Below are positions 6,726 through 14,204 of a stretch of 16,867 nucleotides of DNA, one piece after another. The number at the start of each line of letters is the position of its first letter. Position 1 is the first letter of the stretch. Below the pieces are notes generated by a model. That model was not told the origin of the DNA and did no database searches. It worked only from the letters and a program-made list of their open reading frames with translations. The DNA lies in assembly GCA_021796055.1 (NCBI GenBank), contig JAJYOS010000032.1:1-16867 (forward strand), given 5' to 3'. Source of the stretch: Bacteroidota bacterium (GTDB lineage Bacteria; Bacteroidota; Kryptoniia; Kryptoniales; JAKASW01). The translations under genes were made by a program, and so were the position numbers.

Positions 6726-7226
6726 ATGGAAAGATATATGGCATTCCGGTCGCCCTGGAGCCGGAAATTGAGTTACTCAACGCTAGCGTTCATCGTTGTA
6801 CTGTTCCTGATCTCCACGCTGGGACGCAACGAATTTCACCGGGCCGGATTCTTCGATACTTTCATGTTGACTGGCATACCTTTACTCATTGCCAGCGGTT
6901 CCTCTCTTTTCGTTATACGCGGATACATCATAACTCGTGATACCCTCTTTATCCAACGTTTCTTCTGGCACTCAAGGATTGACCTTTCAGACCTGAGATC
7001 ATACGAAATTGACCCGGACGCAATGAAAGGCTCAGTGCGTTTCGGGAACGGAGGTCTGTTCTGCATCGCGGGCTTTTTCCGAAACGACAAACTTGGTAAC
7101 TACCGTGCATACGCCACTGATCCAAAACTCGCCGTCGTCTTGAAATTTTCTGACAAGACCGTCGTGGTCACGCCTGACAACCCCGAACAGTTCGTGGCCG
7201 CGTTGAAAGAGATTGTCGCATCTTGA
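6726..7226 (+). CDS. Membrane-anchored bacterial PH-domain protein
   Basis: A 166-residue protein with two hydrophobic segments near the N-terminus (about 16-34 and 43-62), followed by a small domain (about 65-165). This domain carries the hallmark RFGNGGLFCIAGFFRNDKLG (residues 105-124) and YATDPKLAVVL, ending with VVVTPDNPEQFVAAL. The pattern matches the bacterial PH-like families such as bPH_5. These are usually membrane-anchored beta-sandwich domains of unknown, probably binding or scaffold, function. The start could be the ATG at 6726 or the one at 6738; a GGAAAG lies before each and neither site is strong. It is transcribed divergently from the GlmU-family gene, and the aldo/keto reductase gene follows after 70 bases. 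Confidence 0.78.
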   Translation: MERYMAFRSPWSRKLSYSTLAFIVVLFLISTLGRNEFHRAGFFDTFMLTGIPLLIASGSSLFVIRGYIITRDTLFIQRFFWHSRIDLSDLRSYEIDPDAMKGSVRFGNGGLFCIAGFFRNDKLGNYRAYATDPKLAVVLKFSDKTVVVTPDNPEQFVAALKEIVAS

Positions 7227-7296
7227 CATGCTTCGGTAGACTATTTAACGGGTCCGTCAATTACCTTTCCATTTCCTAGAAAAAAAGGCAACCGAT

Positions 7297-8250
7297 ATGA
7301 ACAAAAGACAACTCGGCAAGACATCTATCCATGTATCACCCCTCGCCTTTGGCGGGAATGTATTCGGATGGACTGTTGACGAAAAGAAATCATTCGATTT
7401 ACTCGACGCGTTCACCGCAGCTGGATTCCAACTTATTGACACGGCAAATTCCTATTCGCGCTGGCTGCCTGGAAACAAGGGAGGAGAATCCGAAACAATA
7501 ATAGGAAACTGGATTAAGGCGCGTCGGAACCGGGACGAGGTTGTTATTGCCACGAAGGTCGGCTCCGATATGGGACAGGGGTATAGAGACATTTCAAAGA
7601 AGTATATCCTTTCTGCCGTTGAAGACTCACTACGCAGGCTTCAAACGGATTACATCGATTTATACCAGACCCACTGGGACGTCGAATCTATTCCGGTGGA
7701 GGAAACGCTGGAAGCGCATGCGCAGCTCGTGAAAGACGGTAAGGTGCGATTTATCGGCGCTTCGAATATTTCCGCAGAGAGACTTCGGGCCTCGTTGGAA
7801 GCAAGCGCTAAGCACGGATATCCTCGCTATGAATCACTCCAGCCTTCGTATAATCTATACGACCGGAAAGAGTTTGAAACATCGATGCAAAGTCTCTGTC
7901 TGGAAGAAAAGCTCGGGGTGATCAATTACTACTCACTCGCGAGCGGCTTTCTTACCGGTAAATATCGGTCGGAGGCTGATCTCGGAAAGAGCGCACGCGG
8001 CAAGGGAATAGAAAAATATTTAGACGCGAGAGGCTTCAGAATTCTGTCCGCTCTCGACGAGATATCCGGCCAATATGGTGTGCCGCAGGCAGCGATTTCC
8101 CTTGCCTGGCTGACTTCAAAACCAGGTATAACAGCTCCCATCGCGAGTGCTACAAGCATCCCTCAACTTGAATCACTTGTTGAAGGGGCGAATCTATCAT
8201 TGAGTGAAGAGTCGATAGCCGCGCTGGACCGCGCCAGTTCCTACGAGTGA
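7297..8250 (+). CDS. Aldo/keto reductase
   Basis: A 317-residue NAD(P)H-dependent aldo/keto reductase, a TIM-barrel cytoplasmic oxidoreductase. The catalytic tetrad is visible as Asp48 (LIDTANSY), Tyr53, Lys87 (VIATKVG) and His126 (YQTHWD). The cofactor phosphate-binding end is represented by the ITAPIASATSIPQLESLV segment near the C-terminus. The N-terminal MNKRQLGKTSIHVSPLAFGG is typical of the AKR branch that includes YajO/YccK-like and sugar-active proteins; the substrate cannot be deduced. The ATG at 7297 is preceded by an AAGG about 8 bases upstream. The 70-base gap from the PH-domain gene may or may not hold a promoter. After its stop comes a gene-less region with inverted repeats. Confidence 0.92.
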   Translation: MNKRQLGKTSIHVSPLAFGGNVFGWTVDEKKSFDLLDAFTAAGFQLIDTANSYSRWLPGNKGGESETIIGNWIKARRNRDEVVIATKVGSDMGQGYRDISKKYILSAVEDSLRRLQTDYIDLYQTHWDVESIPVEETLEAHAQLVKDGKVRFIGASNISAERLRASLEASAKHGYPRYESLQPSYNLYDRKEFETSMQSLCLEEKLGVINYYSLASGFLTGKYRSEADLGKSARGKGIEKYLDARGFRILSALDEISGQYGVPQAAISLAWLTSKPGITAPIASATSIPQLESLVEGANLSLSEESIAALDRASSYE

Positions 8251-8263
8251 GAGATCGGGGCGA

Positions 8264-8304
8264 AGTGGCCGTTGACCCAGAAAAGGACAATCCTCCCGGC
8301 CACT
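8264..8304. repeat. Perfect 8-bp inverted repeat downstream of the aldo/keto reductase gene
   Basis: AGTGGCCG at 8264-8271 and CGGCCACT at 8297-8304 are exact complements separated by 25 bases. Inside lies a short AGGA-CAA-TCCT hairpin. It starts 14 bases after the aldo/keto reductase stop and could protect the 3' end of that transcript. Confidence 0.5.
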
Positions 8305-8338
8305 ATCGATGTGGAGCGTAGCAGCTAGTGAGTCGAGA

Positions 8339-8363
8339 GGGTTACCTGTATTGGCGATAACCC
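8339..8363. repeat. GGGTTA/TAACCC inverted repeat enclosed by TGTGGA/TCCACA
   Basis: Exact 6-base arms with a 13-base loop, enclosed by a second 6-base pair (8310-8315 with 8372-8377). Together they could fold into one longer interrupted stem about 130 bases before the lepA promoter. Confidence 0.4.
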
Positions 8364-8506
8364 ACGGCTGATCCACACCTCGTAAACATGGGAAAACTGT
8401 CAGTGAGACCATTCCCAATCCTCCTGTTAACTACAATCTTTCTCGGAATTCCTCAGTGGCGTTCAGCCCCATCGAACTCCAGATCAATCGCGAATCATCA
8501 CGTAAA

Positions 8507-8535
8507 TTGATAAACCCTCTTCATTTCAGTATATT
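8507..8535 (+). promoter_or_regulatory. Sigma70-like promoter of the lepA operon
   Basis: TTGATA (8507-8512), a 17-base spacer, then TATATT (8530-8535). Each hexamer matches the sigma70 consensus at 5 of 6 positions. The predicted transcription start is near 8542, about 30 bases before the lepA ATG at 8573. It lies inside the longer open reading frame that starts at 8456, which argues against that start. Confidence 0.6.
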
Positions 8536-8572
8536 ACCGTACAAAAATATATGGAATGTCTTACCAAATAGA

Positions 8573-10384
8573 ATGAGTCTTTCTCCCCGCTTCATCCGAA
8601 ATTTCTGCATTATCGCGCACATAGATCACGGAAAGTCGACCCTTGCAGATCGGCTACTGGAACAGACAGGTACTGTCGCCGAACGACAAATGGTTGATCA
8701 GATTTTGGACGATATGCCTCTTGAAAGACAGCGTGGTATCACCATTAAGAGCCACGCTATCCAGATGAACTACAAGGCAAAGGATAACCAATCGTATGTT
8801 CTGAACTTGATTGATACGCCTGGTCACGTCGATTTTTCATACGAGGTATCAAGGTCACTCGCCGCGTGCGAGGGAGCCATACTTGTTGTGGATGCTTCGC
8901 AAGGCGTCGAAGCTCAGACAATAAGCAACGTCTATCTCGCTATAGATGCGGGACTTGAGCTAATTCCGGTGATAAATAAGATAGATTTACCTGGAGCGAT
9001 GGTCCCGGAGGTCAAACAGCAGCTTATTGATCTTATCGGCTGCAAGGAGGAGGAAATCCTTCTTGCTAGCGCGAAAGCCAAGATCGGCATAGCTGAAATC
9101 CTCGAAGCTGTCGTTGCTAGAATCCCCGCCCCGGCGGGAACCTCTGACGCCCCTTTACGTGCGCTTATTTTTGATGCAAAGTATGATTCATACAGGGGTG
9201 TCGTGACTTACATTCGAATTGTCGATGGGAAACTGAGCGCGAACGACAATGTGCTTTTTCATAAGACAGGCAAGGTCTTCCAGGCTGAAGAGATCGGTGT
9301 GCTAGGCATGGAGCGTATCCCGATGCAGGAGTTGGAGGCAGGCAACGTCGGTTATTTGATAGCCGGAGTAAAGGAACTGACGGAGACCCGCGTCGGCGAT
9401 ACAGTCATGAAGACCGACTCCCCTGCGGCATCTCCCCTCCCTGGCTACCGCGAAGTGAAGCCGATGGTTTTCAGCGGACTCTATCCCGCCCAGAGTGAGC
9501 GTTTTGAAGAGCTGCGCGATGCACTCGCGAAGTTCAAGCTGAACGATGCCGCACTCCTTTACGAACCTGAAACGTCAACGGCTTTGGGGTTTGGATTCAG
9601 ATGCGGATTCCTTGGACTCTTGCATATGGAAATAGTCCAGGAACGACTTGAGCAGGAATTCAACCAGACTATCATTACAACCGTTCCTAACGTAGAATAC
9701 CGGGTAGTTAAGACTTCCGGGGACATTATTCTCGTCGATAACCCCGCGGCGATGCCATCGCCTGCTGAGATAGACCATATCGAAGAACCATTCGTAACCG
9801 CGCAGATAATTTGTCCATCGGAATTTATCGGAAACATCATGAAGCTATGCATGGACAGACGCGGAGTTTACAAGAACACGACTTACATAGATACAAAGCG
9901 CGCCGACATACGTTTCGAATTGCCACTCGCCGAAATCGTGTTTGATTTTTTCGACAAACTGAAATCTCTCACTCGCGGTTACGCTTCCTTCGATTACGAG
10001 TTTCTTGAGAATCGCGAGTCGGATCTGGTAAAACTTGATATACTGCTGAACGGCGATGTCGTCGACGCGCTATCGTCGGTAGTCCACCGGGAGAAGTCAT
10101 ACGACTGGGGAAGAAAGCTCAGTTCCCGACTCCGCAAGCTTATACCGAAACAGCTGTTTGAGGTTGTCATACAGGCCGCTATCGGGAGCAAGATTATCGC
10201 GAGAGAGAGTATCTCCCCGATGAGAAAGAATGTTATAGCCAAATGTTATGGCGGCGACATATCAAGAAAGCGCAAGCTTCTTGAGAAACAGAAGGAAGGA
10301 AAGAAACGCATGAAGCAAATTGGAAGGGTCGAGGTCCCCCAGGAAGCGTTTCTCGCAGTCCTGTCATTAAACGATGAAGAGTGA
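8573..10384 (+). CDS. lepA: Elongation factor 4 (LepA), ribosomal back-translocase GTPase
   Basis: LepA is a ribosome-associated translational GTPase linked to back-translocation and to initiation or ribosome assembly. From the ATG at 8573 the product has 603 residues, the usual LepA length. The G domain shows AHIDHGKST (15-23), RGITI (54-58), DTPGH (81-85) and NKID (135-138). The LepA-specific C-terminal domain ends with [20 protein letters not shown]. The frame stays open up to a GTG at 8456. However, the extra 39 residues are not LepA-like, a good promoter lies inside that extension, and conserved sequence ([20 protein letters not shown]) begins right after the ATG at 8573. The ribosome binding site before that ATG is weak. 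Only 25 bases separate it from lepB, so lepA, lepB and hemW probably form one operon, combining associations seen separately in proteobacteria (lepA-lepB) and Firmicutes (lepA-hemW). Confidence 0.96.
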   Translation: MSLSPRFIRNFCIIAHIDHGKSTLADRLLEQTGTVAERQMVDQILDDMPLERQRGITIKSHAIQMNYKAKDNQSYVLNLIDTPGHVDFSYEVSRSLAACEGAILVVDASQGVEAQTISNVYLAIDAGLELIPVINKIDLPGAMVPEVKQQLIDLIGCKEEEILLASAKAKIGIAEILEAVVARIPAPAGTSDAPLRALIFDAKYDSYRGVVTYIRIVDGKLSANDNVLFHKTGKVFQAEEIGVLGMERIPMQELEAGNVGYLIAGVKELTETRVGDTVMKTDSPAASPLPGYREVKPMVFSGLYPAQSERFEELRDALAKFKLNDAALLYEPETSTALGFGFRCGFLGLLHMEIVQERLEQEFNQTIITTVPNVEYRVVKTSGDIILVDNPAAMPSPAEIDHIEEPFVTAQIICPSEFIGNIMKLCMDRRGVYKNTTYIDTKRADIRFELPLAEIVFDFFDKLKSLTRGYASFDYEFLENRESDLVKLDILLNGDVVDALSSVVHREKSYDWGRKLSSRLRKLIPKQLFEVVIQAAIGSKIIARESISPMRKNVIAKCYGGDISRKRKLLEKQKEGKKRMKQIGRVEVPQEAFLAVLSLNDEE

Positions 10385-10397
10385 ATTATAGGATCAT

Positions 10398-10405
10398 GGA
10401 GAGGG
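10398..10405 (+). promoter_or_regulatory. Ribosome binding site deciding the lepB TTG start
   Basis: GGAGAGGG lies 4 bases before the TTG at 10410. It supports initiation at a non-ATG codon; no ATG occurs in frame before the membrane anchor. Confidence 0.6.
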
Positions 10406-10409
10406 AAAA

Positions 10410-11327
10410 TTGAAGCAGCAGAGACGCTCCCACAGTTCGGAGCAAAACGCAGATAAGAATCAGAAGAAGGCAGGTAAAAAGAGATTCCGTGATTCGATCG
10501 AAGGATTGGTCTTCGCGGTCATCGTAGCCTTGCTCTTAAAGGTGTTTGTAGTTGAGGCGTACCGGATTCCAACCGGCTCGATGGAGAACACGCTCCTTGT
10601 CGGGGATTTCCTGTTGGTCAATAAATTCATCTATGGCGCCAAGAGTCCGCAGTACCTTCCTTTCACAGATATTTCAATCCCCTATTTCCAGCTTCCTCCG
10701 CTAGAGCATCCACATCGCGGCGATGTAGTGGTCTTCGAGTGGCCTGGCGACCGCGACGAGGTGAAACCTCCGGAACCGGTGAACTACATTAAACGCTGCA
10801 TAGGAACTCCCGGAGACACTGTTCAAGTAATTGACCGCGTGGTATACGTAAACGGGAAGATACAGCCCTTCCCTCCCGGGATTAAATTCGACACCTACGC
10901 GGTAATGCCCAAGGGTTACCCGAACCCACAAATTTTCCCCGAAGGTTCAGATTGGAACGAAGATTACTATGGACCGATTGTTGTTCCGAAGAAAGGCGAA
11001 GTGATCCACCTTTCGAAGAGGAACTATCTGAAATGGAAGATCTTCATCGAACGGGAAGGCAACACGTGTTCACTCGTCGACACCAGCGTGTATGTCGACA
11101 ACAGGCCGACGGTAACTTACACCGTCAAGCACAACTATTATTTCATGATGGGAGATAACAGAGAAAATAGTCTCGATAGCCGTTTCTGGGGATTCGTCCC
11201 GTTCAAGAACATAGTCGGCCAGGCTATGATTATTTATTGGTCGTGGGACCCCCATATTCCCATGTGGGATATTTTCTCGAAGATCGGGAGCATCCGTTGG
11301 GGCAGGATCGGGATGCTAATACACTAG
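10410..11327 (+). CDS. lepB: Signal peptidase I
   Basis: This inner-membrane serine protease removes signal peptides from exported proteins. The 305-residue protein has a basic N-terminal tail (1-28), one membrane anchor (about 30-49), the catalytic Ser57 in RIPTGSMENTLLVGD and the general-base Lys128 in NYIKRCIGTPGD. The conserved box E motif is GDNRENSLDSRFWG (248-261). Roughly 100 residues (about 145-240) separate the lysine box from box E, longer than in compact Gram-positive forms. This insertion, with segments such as DWNEDYYGPIVVPKKGE, is of the type seen in Bacteroidota and Chlorobi. The TTG start has a GGAGAGGG ribosome binding site. The end of the gene overlaps the likely start of hemW by 31 bases. 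Production of secretory enzymes and LepA in one operon is a known arrangement. Confidence 0.95.
   Translation: MKQQRRSHSSEQNADKNQKKAGKKRFRDSIEGLVFAVIVALLLKVFVVEAYRIPTGSMENTLLVGDFLLVNKFIYGAKSPQYLPFTDISIPYFQLPPLEHPHRGDVVVFEWPGDRDEVKPPEPVNYIKRCIGTPGDTVQVIDRVVYVNGKIQPFPPGIKFDTYAVMPKGYPNPQIFPEGSDWNEDYYGPIVVPKKGEVIHLSKRNYLKWKIFIEREGNTCSLVDTSVYVDNRPTVTYTVKHNYYFMMGDNRENSLDSRFWGFVPFKNIVGQAMIIYWSWDPHIPMWDIFSKIGSIRWGRIGMLIH
11286..11290 (+). promoter_or_regulatory. Ribosome binding site supporting the hemW TTG start
   Basis: GGGAG lies 6 bases before the TTG at 11297, inside the end of lepB. It is the best-supported candidate among the in-frame non-ATG starts. Confidence 0.45.
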
Positions 11328-12481
11328 CTTCTCAAGCCTCCTCTTCTCCGCTAGGGGTATATGTACACATTCCCTTCTGTGAGAAGAAATGTTTCTACTG
11401 TGATTTCTACTCACTTGAGAATCACTCTCAACGGGGTGCGTTCATCGACGCCCTCGTTAAAGAACTCTCATTGTTTGGGGAGAAATACGGGCGACGAAAA
11501 GCGGATACCATATTCTTCGGCGGAGGGACTCCCTCACTTCTAACTCCATCCGAACTCGGACAAATCCTTTCTGCCATTGATAGCTCATTCCAGATTTCGG
11601 AGAATCTCGAGTTTACACTCGAGTGCAATCCGGGAACGGTTGACACCGCCTACCTGAGCGAGTACCGTTCACTCGGCGTGAACAGGCTGAGCTTCGGAGT
11701 TCAGTCCTTCTTTGACGATGAGCTAAAATTCCTCTCAAGGATACACAGCGCGGAGGAAGCTGTCAGTGCGGTTGATAAGGCCAGACACGCAGGCTTCCAC
11801 AATATAAACATTGACATGATTTACGCTCTTCCAGGTCAGACAACAGAACGGCTGCTTGAAAACTTAACCAGGGCGGTATCTCTTGGGACGGAACACATCT
11901 CCGCCTACAGCCTTATAGTCGAACCAGGTACACCGCTTAACGCTGCAGTAGAAAAAGGCGAGATAACACCGAGCCTGGAATCCACTGAAATGGATATGTA
12001 CGAGGTCGTGATGGAATTCATGGAAAAGAATGGGTTCATTCACTACGAGATATCTAACTACTCACGGCCAGGTTATCGCTGTCGACACAACCTGAAGTAC
12101 TGGAACGCCGAGCATTATGTGTCATTCGGACCGAGCGCGCATTCCTATCTTGACGGTCAGAGATGGTGGAACGTCTCGAGTCTTGCAACTTATTTGTCAG
12201 AGTTAAACTCCGGAATCATCCCCGTATCAGTAAGAGAGAAGCTGACCCACTCCCAACTCCTCGACGAATTCGTGCTTCTCCATCTTCGGCAGGGATTTCT
12301 GAACATGCCGGAGTTCGCCGCGATATTTTCCGCTTCCATTCCTCGGAGCTTGATAGCCGAACTGGAAACTGCGGGGTATTGTAATTATGACGGTGAAATG
12401 ATTCAGCTGACAAAGAGCGGGTTCAAAGTAAGCGACGAAATATCGGCGAGAATACTTTCCCGGATCTCAAGTCCGACATAG
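11297..12481 (+). CDS. hemW: HemW-type radical SAM haem chaperone
   Basis: A radical SAM protein of the HemN-like family with features of HemW, which binds haem and delivers it to respiratory enzymes; such proteins were long mis-annotated as coproporphyrinogen III oxidase. From the TTG at 11297 the product has 394 residues. The iron-sulfur motif CEKKCFYC has cysteines at 28, 32 and 35 and is followed by DFYS, with no fourth cysteine as in true HemN. GGGTPS is at 75-80. The HemW-typical HNLKYW (264-269) corresponds to the proposed haem-binding motif. No ATG exists before the iron-sulfur motif. Upstream in-frame codons at 11237, 11243 and 11264 are also possible, but 11297 has a GGGAG site 6 bases ahead and gives the usual length. 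It is the last gene of the lepA-lepB run; the next gene converges 27 bases on. Confidence 0.9.
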   Translation: MGQDRDANTLASQASSSPLGVYVHIPFCEKKCFYCDFYSLENHSQRGAFIDALVKELSLFGEKYGRRKADTIFFGGGTPSLLTPSELGQILSAIDSSFQISENLEFTLECNPGTVDTAYLSEYRSLGVNRLSFGVQSFFDDELKFLSRIHSAEEAVSAVDKARHAGFHNINIDMIYALPGQTTERLLENLTRAVSLGTEHISAYSLIVEPGTPLNAAVEKGEITPSLESTEMDMYEVVMEFMEKNGFIHYEISNYSRPGYRCRHNLKYWNAEHYVSFGPSAHSYLDGQRWWNVSSLATYLSELNSGIIPVSVREKLTHSQLLDEFVLLHLRQGFLNMPEFAAIFSASIPRSLIAELETAGYCNYDGEMIQLTKSGFKVSDEISARILSRISSPT

Positions 12482-12508
12482 TTTACCCCTTTTACTTCCG
12501 GCAATCCT

Positions 12509-12940
12509 TCATCTGGTTGATCCCCCATCTCGTTCCAGAAGGAGATAATCCTTCACTTCTACAAAGTCGTCCATAAGAGTCCGCAGATTCCTGAAGGAAT
12601 CTTGAGTGACAGTTAAGAATCTTGAACGCAACACTTCGCGTTCCTCCAGAGTCAGACTTGACAGAATAATCTCCAATGAGCCTGTGAACTTAGTGATTAG
12701 CGACTTGAGTTCTTCCGCCGCGATCTCTTTTGTCCTATCGTCAAGTTTCTCATCGGATAGGAGTCGCGTCACTTTCTGAAAGCTCTTAGCGTAAAACGCC
12801 AGATCATTAAACGCGGCCGACATGCCTCCGCGCATAGCTCTCTCATAGAAAAGGGATAAGACGTCCGTATTTTCAAGGCGACGGCCCATAAGTTGGGCAA
12901 CAATCGCTGTGAACTCATCGCCGCGAAGATTCGGGTTCAA
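12509..12940 (-). CDS. Unrecognised 143-residue helical protein
   Basis: I do not recognise a family. The product is rich in charged and hydrophobic residues, contains no cysteine, has no signal peptide or membrane segment and appears almost entirely alpha-helical. It has repeated leucine- and acid-rich stretches such as SLEIILSSLTLEEREVLRSR (residues 88-107). The TTG start at 12940 overlaps the end of the nicotinate phosphoribosyltransferase gene by 26 bases, suggesting co-translation. The next in-frame ATG, at 12889, would remove 17 residues and has no clear ribosome binding site. Reasons to accept it as real: it fills the space exactly between two convergent genes, it reads on the same strand as its partner and the composition is protein-like. 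A function in NAD metabolism is only suggested by position. Confidence 0.65.
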   Translation of the reverse strand: MNPNLRGDEFTAIVAQLMGRRLENTDVLSLFYERAMRGGMSAAFNDLAFYAKSFQKVTRLLSDEKLDDRTKEIAAEELKSLITKFTGSLEIILSSLTLEEREVLRSRFLTVTQDSFRNLRTLMDDFVEVKDYLLLERDGGSTR

Positions 12941-14093
12941 TTTCTAGTTTCAGGCCTTTTATCTGTTTTAAAACATAATTCCTTATCTCGCTAGGAGATG
13001 CCCCCGCGACAAGTCTATTCCCCTTGTCAAGCTGCGAGTTAAGGAGAGACACGAAACCCTTTTTCCGCTTTGCAGACGCAAGATCGACGTAGCGTTCCCC
13101 GGTCTTCTTGTTCAGGAACACGGCCTTTTCTCCTGAAAACTTTCCGCGCTTCGCCACGGGTGTTCCGTCGATTTCGACAATATCCAGAGCGAAGTCCAGG
13201 ACCGGTGCGCTGCTAATGGAAGTGCCGACGCCGTAAAGATCGACCACATCGTTCAATTCGTTGATTGAAAATTCGTTGACTCCTCCGCTGACGAGAATCT
13301 TCACATTCTTGAACCCGCGAATGTCCAATTCCCACCTAACCTCTTTACAGATGGCCAGAAAATCTCCCCTTCGTGAGCTTGGGGTGTCAAGCCGGACGCC
13401 AAACAACTTTTTCCCCAAAGCTTCTGCCACCCTGATCGATTCGAATTTCTCATCTCCAAACGTGTCGATGAGGACGGTTCGCTGCACAAGTGGATCAATT
13501 ACCTCATCAAACGCTTTTCCCGCCTCCACGGTATCGCCGAAGAGGAGGATCATAGAGTGAGGCATGGTCCCACTGGCAGTAATACCAAGGACTTCCGCGC
13601 CGGCTACAGTGGCAACGCCATCGCATCCACCGATGTAGGCATTGCGATCTATCATAGGAGTAATCGCTGGGTGCATCCTGCGTGCCCCGAAATGGACAAC
13701 AGGCTTCTCGCCTGCCGCAACTCGAACCCGGGCTGCCTTCGTCGCTATGCCGGACGCCTGGCAGAGAAAACCGAGGAGCGCTGTTTCGTGTATTGCGAAA
13801 TCTCCGTACAGCCCTTCAACCACCATAACAGGTTCACCGGCATAAAAGACCGTTCCTTCAGACATCGATTTCACTTTGACAGGCAGAGTCTGCAACAGCG
13901 CCATGGCTTCATCAAGGCCGGCCAGGACCGCCCATGGATAATTCCTCGGAAACCGCTTGACGACAATTTCGGCCTTAACGCGAGCTTGTACCCCTTTCGC
14001 CTTCAGCACCTCCATCGCACGATGGAAGTATATGTCTGTGACTTTCCCTTCAAGAATATCTTGTGCTGTCGCAATGTGAAACGGTTTATCCAT
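12915..14093 (-). CDS. pncB: Nicotinate phosphoribosyltransferase
   Basis: This enzyme makes nicotinate mononucleotide from nicotinate and PRPP, the first step of the Preiss-Handler NAD salvage route. The 392-residue product begins with FHIATAQDILEGKVTDIYF (residues 5-23), typical of the shorter NAPRTase subgroup found in archaea and many bacteria. Conserved segments include HFGARRMHP (134-142), TASGTMPHSM (172-181, His179 in the conserved position), a GVRLDTPSSRRGD phosphate-site region and VSGGVNEF. The ATG at 14093 has a GGAAAGGA purine stretch just upstream. A TTAACA-17-TTTAGA sequence further upstream is a weak promoter candidate. The last 26 bases overlap the start of an unrecognised small gene. 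The C-terminal tail (about 310-392) is basic and variable. Confidence 0.92.
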   Translation of the reverse strand: MDKPFHIATAQDILEGKVTDIYFHRAMEVLKAKGVQARVKAEIVVKRFPRNYPWAVLAGLDEAMALLQTLPVKVKSMSEGTVFYAGEPVMVVEGLYGDFAIHETALLGFLCQASGIATKAARVRVAAGEKPVVHFGARRMHPAITPMIDRNAYIGGCDGVATVAGAEVLGITASGTMPHSMILLFGDTVEAGKAFDEVIDPLVQRTVLIDTFGDEKFESIRVAEALGKKLFGVRLDTPSSRRGDFLAICKEVRWELDIRGFKNVKILVSGGVNEFSINELNDVVDLYGVGTSISSAPVLDFALDIVEIDGTPVAKRGKFSGEKAVFLNKKTGERYVDLASAKRKKGFVSLLNSQLDKGNRLVAGASPSEIRNYVLKQIKGLKLEIEPESSRR

Positions 14094-14147
14094 AAATCCT
14101 TTCCAAACTTAAAAACGACTTTGAGGTAGTGGATTCATTCTGCGCAA

Positions 14148-14176
14148 TCTAAAGCGCTTCATGCACAACATGTTAA
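14148..14176 (-). promoter_or_regulatory. Weak candidate promoter for the nicotinate phosphoribosyltransferase gene
   Basis: On the minus strand, TTAACA (14171-14176), 17 bases, then TTTAGA (14148-14153). The -35 is close to consensus but the -10 is poor. It sits in the 111-base gap after mgtA, so separate transcription from mgtA is possible. Confidence 0.28.
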
Positions 14177-14204
14177 TGCGTTATTCGACACCGTAAGTTT
14201 CGCC

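Larger units (their letters stand above)
8251..8506. other. Gene-less stretch with nested inverted repeats
   Basis: No convincing coding region is visible on either strand between the aldo/keto reductase stop and the lepA promoter. The stretch is rich in inverted repeats: AGTGGCCG (8264-8271) with CGGCCACT (8297-8304), enclosing AGGA/TCCT (8284-8287 with 8291-8294); TGTGGA (8310-8315) with TCCACA (8372-8377), enclosing GGGTTA (8339-8344) with TAACCC (8358-8363). No arm is followed by a T run, so a simple intrinsic terminator is not supported. It could be a processed 3' end, a small structured RNA or a regulatory site. It does not resemble a tRNA, 4.5S SRP RNA or another RNA I can name. Confidence 0.45.

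Noticed and set aside
7223..7251. A perfect TTGACA at 7223-7228 as a -35 box for the aldo/keto reductase gene.
   Set aside because: No acceptable -10 lies 16-18 bases downstream (TAACGG at best), and the hexamer overlaps the stop codon of the preceding gene.
8197..8418. A 73-residue minus-strand frame across the gap after the aldo/keto reductase gene.
   Set aside because: It overlaps the end of a solid gene on the other strand, resembles no family, and its residues partly mirror the inverted repeats.
8388..8510. A 40-residue plus-strand reading frame with a signal-peptide-like N-terminus ([20 protein letters not shown]).
   Set aside because: It has no ribosome binding site and its hydrophobic run is short. 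It ends inside the lepA promoter. The length is within chance expectation.
14104..14111. A Bacteroidetes-type -7 box (TAAGTTTG, minus strand) before the nicotinate phosphoribosyltransferase gene.
   Set aside because: It is so close to the ATG that the leader would be only a few bases and would exclude the ribosome binding site.
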